Positions 23,046-24,380 of a stretch of DNA of 24,380 bases are shown piece by piece. This DNA is from MGBC131033 sp910585655 (GTDB lineage: Bacteria > Bacillota > Clostridia > Lachnospirales > Lachnospiraceae), in NCBI GenBank assembly GCA_949502025.1, contig CATBCG010000082.1, positions 1 through 24,380 on the forward strand, written 5' to 3'. The translations under genes were made by a program, and so were the position numbers. Numbering within the stretch: position 1 is the first letter of the stretch; each line of letters starts with the position of its first letter. A model generated the notes under the pieces. The model was given only the letters and a program-made list of their open reading frames with translations. It made no database searches and was not told the origin of the DNA.

Positions 23046-23095
23046 TATTGAAAAGATGGCAACATTTTGGCAATAGAAAAGTAGTTAAGAACAGC

Positions 23096-23144
23096 AAAGA
23101 ACACTTCCCTGTAGCCGGCAGCCGCAACTAAACTTTTGTAAAGT
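23096..23144. repeat. 49-bp direct repeat, copy 2 (remnant of AviRa 3' end)
   Basis: This matches 22347-22395 with 4 mismatches. In the AviRa frame it reads KNTSL, a stop, then PAAATKLL and a stop, so it is a decayed second 3' end of that gene. The last 17 bases also encode the C-terminus and stop codon of the minus-strand glycosylase-like gene. Confidence 0.85.
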
Positions 23145-23838
23145 ATTTTATATATTTTTCCAGATAGTCTTTCTTTTGTTTGGAATGATACTGCATGATA
23201 TAGCGTGGATGCTCTAATGGTATCAAAGCCTTGAAAAATTTATGTTCGTCGTTCATTTTTTGGAGAAACCTGTAATTCTCTCCGCTGCCAATACAATAAC
23301 ATACGGAAGTATCCAGCCCAAATGCCAACTGCTGCTGTAGAGCATGGACGATAAAAGGGGAAAGAGCTTTTTGCAGTGCCTCATTTTCATAATAATTGCA
23401 ATTTACTTCCTTCCCCTTTGCGTTTGTTTTCACCAGACCAAATGGGCAAACAAAGCTCATATAGAAATCTCCGTAAAATTTTTCACAGCCTCCATATTTT
23501 GTAATTACTTCATATAAAAAGTCCGATGAGGCTCGATTTACCTGGAAATTCTCTATTCGTACTCCTGTTTCTTCATAAAGATGTGCGGCATCTGCAAATG
23601 GAACTCCTGTTACAGCAGAACCACGACGCGCAGGGGTGCTTCCTACTATCAGGCGGCGTGGTTTAGTATCCTTGTAATATTTTTGATAAAATATTGTCAC
23701 CGCTTTTTTAACCAGATCTTTTTGTTCCCCGCAGAATGGATTGAGTAGCTTTACTCCGGCTGGCAAAGAAAGAGGCTCCTGCGAAATGGTATCATAAAAC
23801 TGTACTATCTGCTCTGCTATGATTATGTTCCTTTGCAT
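23128..23838 (-). CDS. SMUG2/DUF4918-type uracil-DNA glycosylase family protein
   Basis: The 236-residue protein has the two uracil-DNA-glycosylase superfamily loops. VGSTPARRGSAVTGVPFAD corresponds to motif 1 (GxNPxxxGxxxTGVPF), and PLEHPRYIMQY corresponds to the HPSP-like motif 2. The latter sequence is characteristic of the DUF4918/SMUG2 group. It would remove damaged bases such as uracil or hydroxymethyluracil from DNA in the cytoplasm. I use the ATG at 23838. The frame stays open to an ATG at 23934, but those 32 codons overlap a LysM-coding remnant in another frame and look non-native. The ribosome binding site at 23838 is weak (AAAGGA, 14 nt away). The stop codon lies inside the 49-bp repeat. 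Confidence 0.82.
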   Translation of the reverse strand: MQRNIIIAEQIVQFYDTISQEPLSLPAGVKLLNPFCGEQKDLVKKAVTIFYQKYYKDTKPRRLIVGSTPARRGSAVTGVPFADAAHLYEETGVRIENFQVNRASSDFLYEVITKYGGCEKFYGDFYMSFVCPFGLVKTNAKGKEVNCNYYENEALQKALSPFIVHALQQQLAFGLDTSVCYCIGSGENYRFLQKMNDEHKFFKALIPLEHPRYIMQYHSKQKKDYLEKYIKYFTKV

Positions 23839-24017
23839 AAAATGCCACTTATTCCTTTCTTCCCTAACTGATTCAACTTTACGATTTCCGGGTAACGACT
23901 TCCATTCCCTAGCTGCTTTTTCGCAATCACCCATAGACTGTCGCCTTTTTTTACCGTATATGTTTTATAGGAAGTGGAGCGGCAAGGCTGGTTCCGGATT
24001 CCACAGCAATTCCCGGT
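23823..24017 (-). pseudogene. LysM-domain gene remnant
   Basis: On the minus strand, from 23963, the frame reads TYTVKKGDSLWVIAKKQL, then GNGSRYPEIVKLN. This is a nearly complete LysM peptidoglycan-binding motif of the kind found at the C-termini of phage tail/baseplate and cell-wall proteins. The frame is closed by a TAG at 24020-24018 upstream, has no start codon, and after KLN runs into unrelated codons before TAA at 23825-23823. It is a fragment of a larger gene, joined here to the 5' end of the glycosylase-like gene. Confidence 0.75.
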
Positions 24018-24030
24018 CTACGTTTTTGTT

Positions 24031-24380
24031 TTATGCTGTCTGTTCTGCTTTCAATTTTTTCACTTCGTCAAGAGAAAGCCCTGCATATTCCGCAATTTTT
24101 TCAAGTGTCAACATTCCATCTGCCAACATTCTTTTGGCAGTATGGATTGCCCCTTCTTTTATGCCCTCTTTTACACCCTCTTGTAAAGATTCTTTTCTCA
24201 TATCTTCCATGACTTTGCACATGATTAAAATACCCTCCTTACTTTCCTTGAAAAAACGAACTCTATCTGCCAGTGTCGCATAGTACATATCTGCCGCATT
24301 CGTACATGAAAAATCATGCATGAGTTTTCCGATGGGTGTATCTCCACGATAAGCACCGTTTACATACAGTATATGTGAAC
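24031..24380 (-). CDS. Rpn-family PD-(D/E)XK nuclease/transposase, C-terminal part (partial)
   Basis: The frame stays open to the right edge and shows at least 115 codons. VNGAYRGDTPIGKLMHDF, then DMYYATLADRVRFFKE and GILIMCKVMEDMRKE, are the conserved C-terminal half of the PDDEXK_2 nuclease domain of Rpn proteins (recombination-promoting nuclease/putative transposase). It ends with the usual KEGIKEGAIHTAKRMLADG coiled tail and a helix-turn-helix-like LTLEKIAEYAGLSLDEVKKL. The ATG at 24321 is internal, since family sequence continues upstream of it. The catalytic residues lie outside the window. Confidence 0.88.
   Translation of the reverse strand, partial: SHILYVNGAYRGDTPIGKLMHDFSCTNAADMYYATLADRVRFFKESKEGILIMCKVMEDMRKESLQEGVKEGIKEGAIHTAKRMLADGMLTLEKIAEYAGLSLDEVKKLKAEQTA

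Noticed and set aside
23839..23934. N-terminal extension of the SMUG2-like protein
   Set aside because: These codons are an out-of-frame reading of the LysM remnant. The 236-residue version fits the family length.
1..24380. CRISPR array, tRNA or rRNA genes
   Set aside because: No regularly spaced identical repeats and no tRNA- or rRNA-like conserved blocks were seen on either strand.

Overview
The window looks like chromosomal DNA of a low-to-moderate G+C Clostridia bacterium, most likely a Lachnospiraceae-type gut Firmicute. The basis is the strong AGGAGG-type ribosome binding sites, several textbook sigma-A promoters (TTGACA-N17-TATAAT), a group II intron placed directly behind a terminator, and gene families common in that group (CotH/VTC/DUF4956, HicAB, Rpn nuclease, many GNATs). 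No rRNA, tRNA or CRISPR array was seen. The lineage is an inference from gene content and signals, not from a marker gene.

Layout. (1) 1-921: the 5' end of a group II intron on the minus strand runs off the left edge. It sits directly behind a rho-independent terminator, and that terminator closes a short promoter-to-terminator unit (about 607 to 134, minus strand) with no recognisable gene. (2) 922-1992: an alpha/beta-hydrolase. (3) 5167-1997, minus strand: a three-gene operon of VTC-domain protein, DUF4956 membrane protein and CotH-family kinase-like protein. A two-component system (OmpR-type regulator and histidine kinase, 5510-7461) diverges from it. (4) 8926-7458, minus strand: a methyltransferase and a PAP2 phosphatase, translationally coupled behind a consensus promoter. 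(5) 9059-11249: an endonuclease/exonuclease/phosphatase-fold hydrolase and an EstA-like esterase, ending in a clear terminator.

(6) 11324-22392: the most interesting part, about 11 kb with every gene on the plus strand. It opens with a perfect promoter, a 46-codon small ORF with a very strong ribosome binding site, and a terminator that competes with an alternative hairpin. Next come two ABC half-transporters whose motifs form one degenerate and one complete ATPase site. This is the architecture of the Bacillus subtilis bmrB-bmrCD drug-inducible exporter, in which translation of a leader peptide controls transcription attenuation. Behind it lie three GNAT-containing genes of ordinary or membrane-linked type, two P-loop kinase-like genes, a nucleotidyltransferase-like fragment, an NADPH-dependent FMN reductase-type protein, a GNAT-metallo-beta-lactamase-GNAT triple fusion, and an AviRa-type 23S rRNA methyltransferase. 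Taken together (inference) this resembles a multi-mechanism response to ribosome-targeting drugs or small toxic metabolites: export, covalent modification and target methylation. Whether it is one transcription unit cannot be decided from sequence.

(7) 22347-24380: a decaying right flank. It holds a HicAB toxin-antitoxin pair whose toxin gene has lost its catalytic middle, enclosed by a 49-bp direct repeat derived from the 3' end of the AviRa gene. Beyond that are a SMUG2/DUF4918 uracil-DNA glycosylase-like gene, a LysM-domain remnant without a start codon, and the C-terminal part of an Rpn-family nuclease that continues past the right edge.
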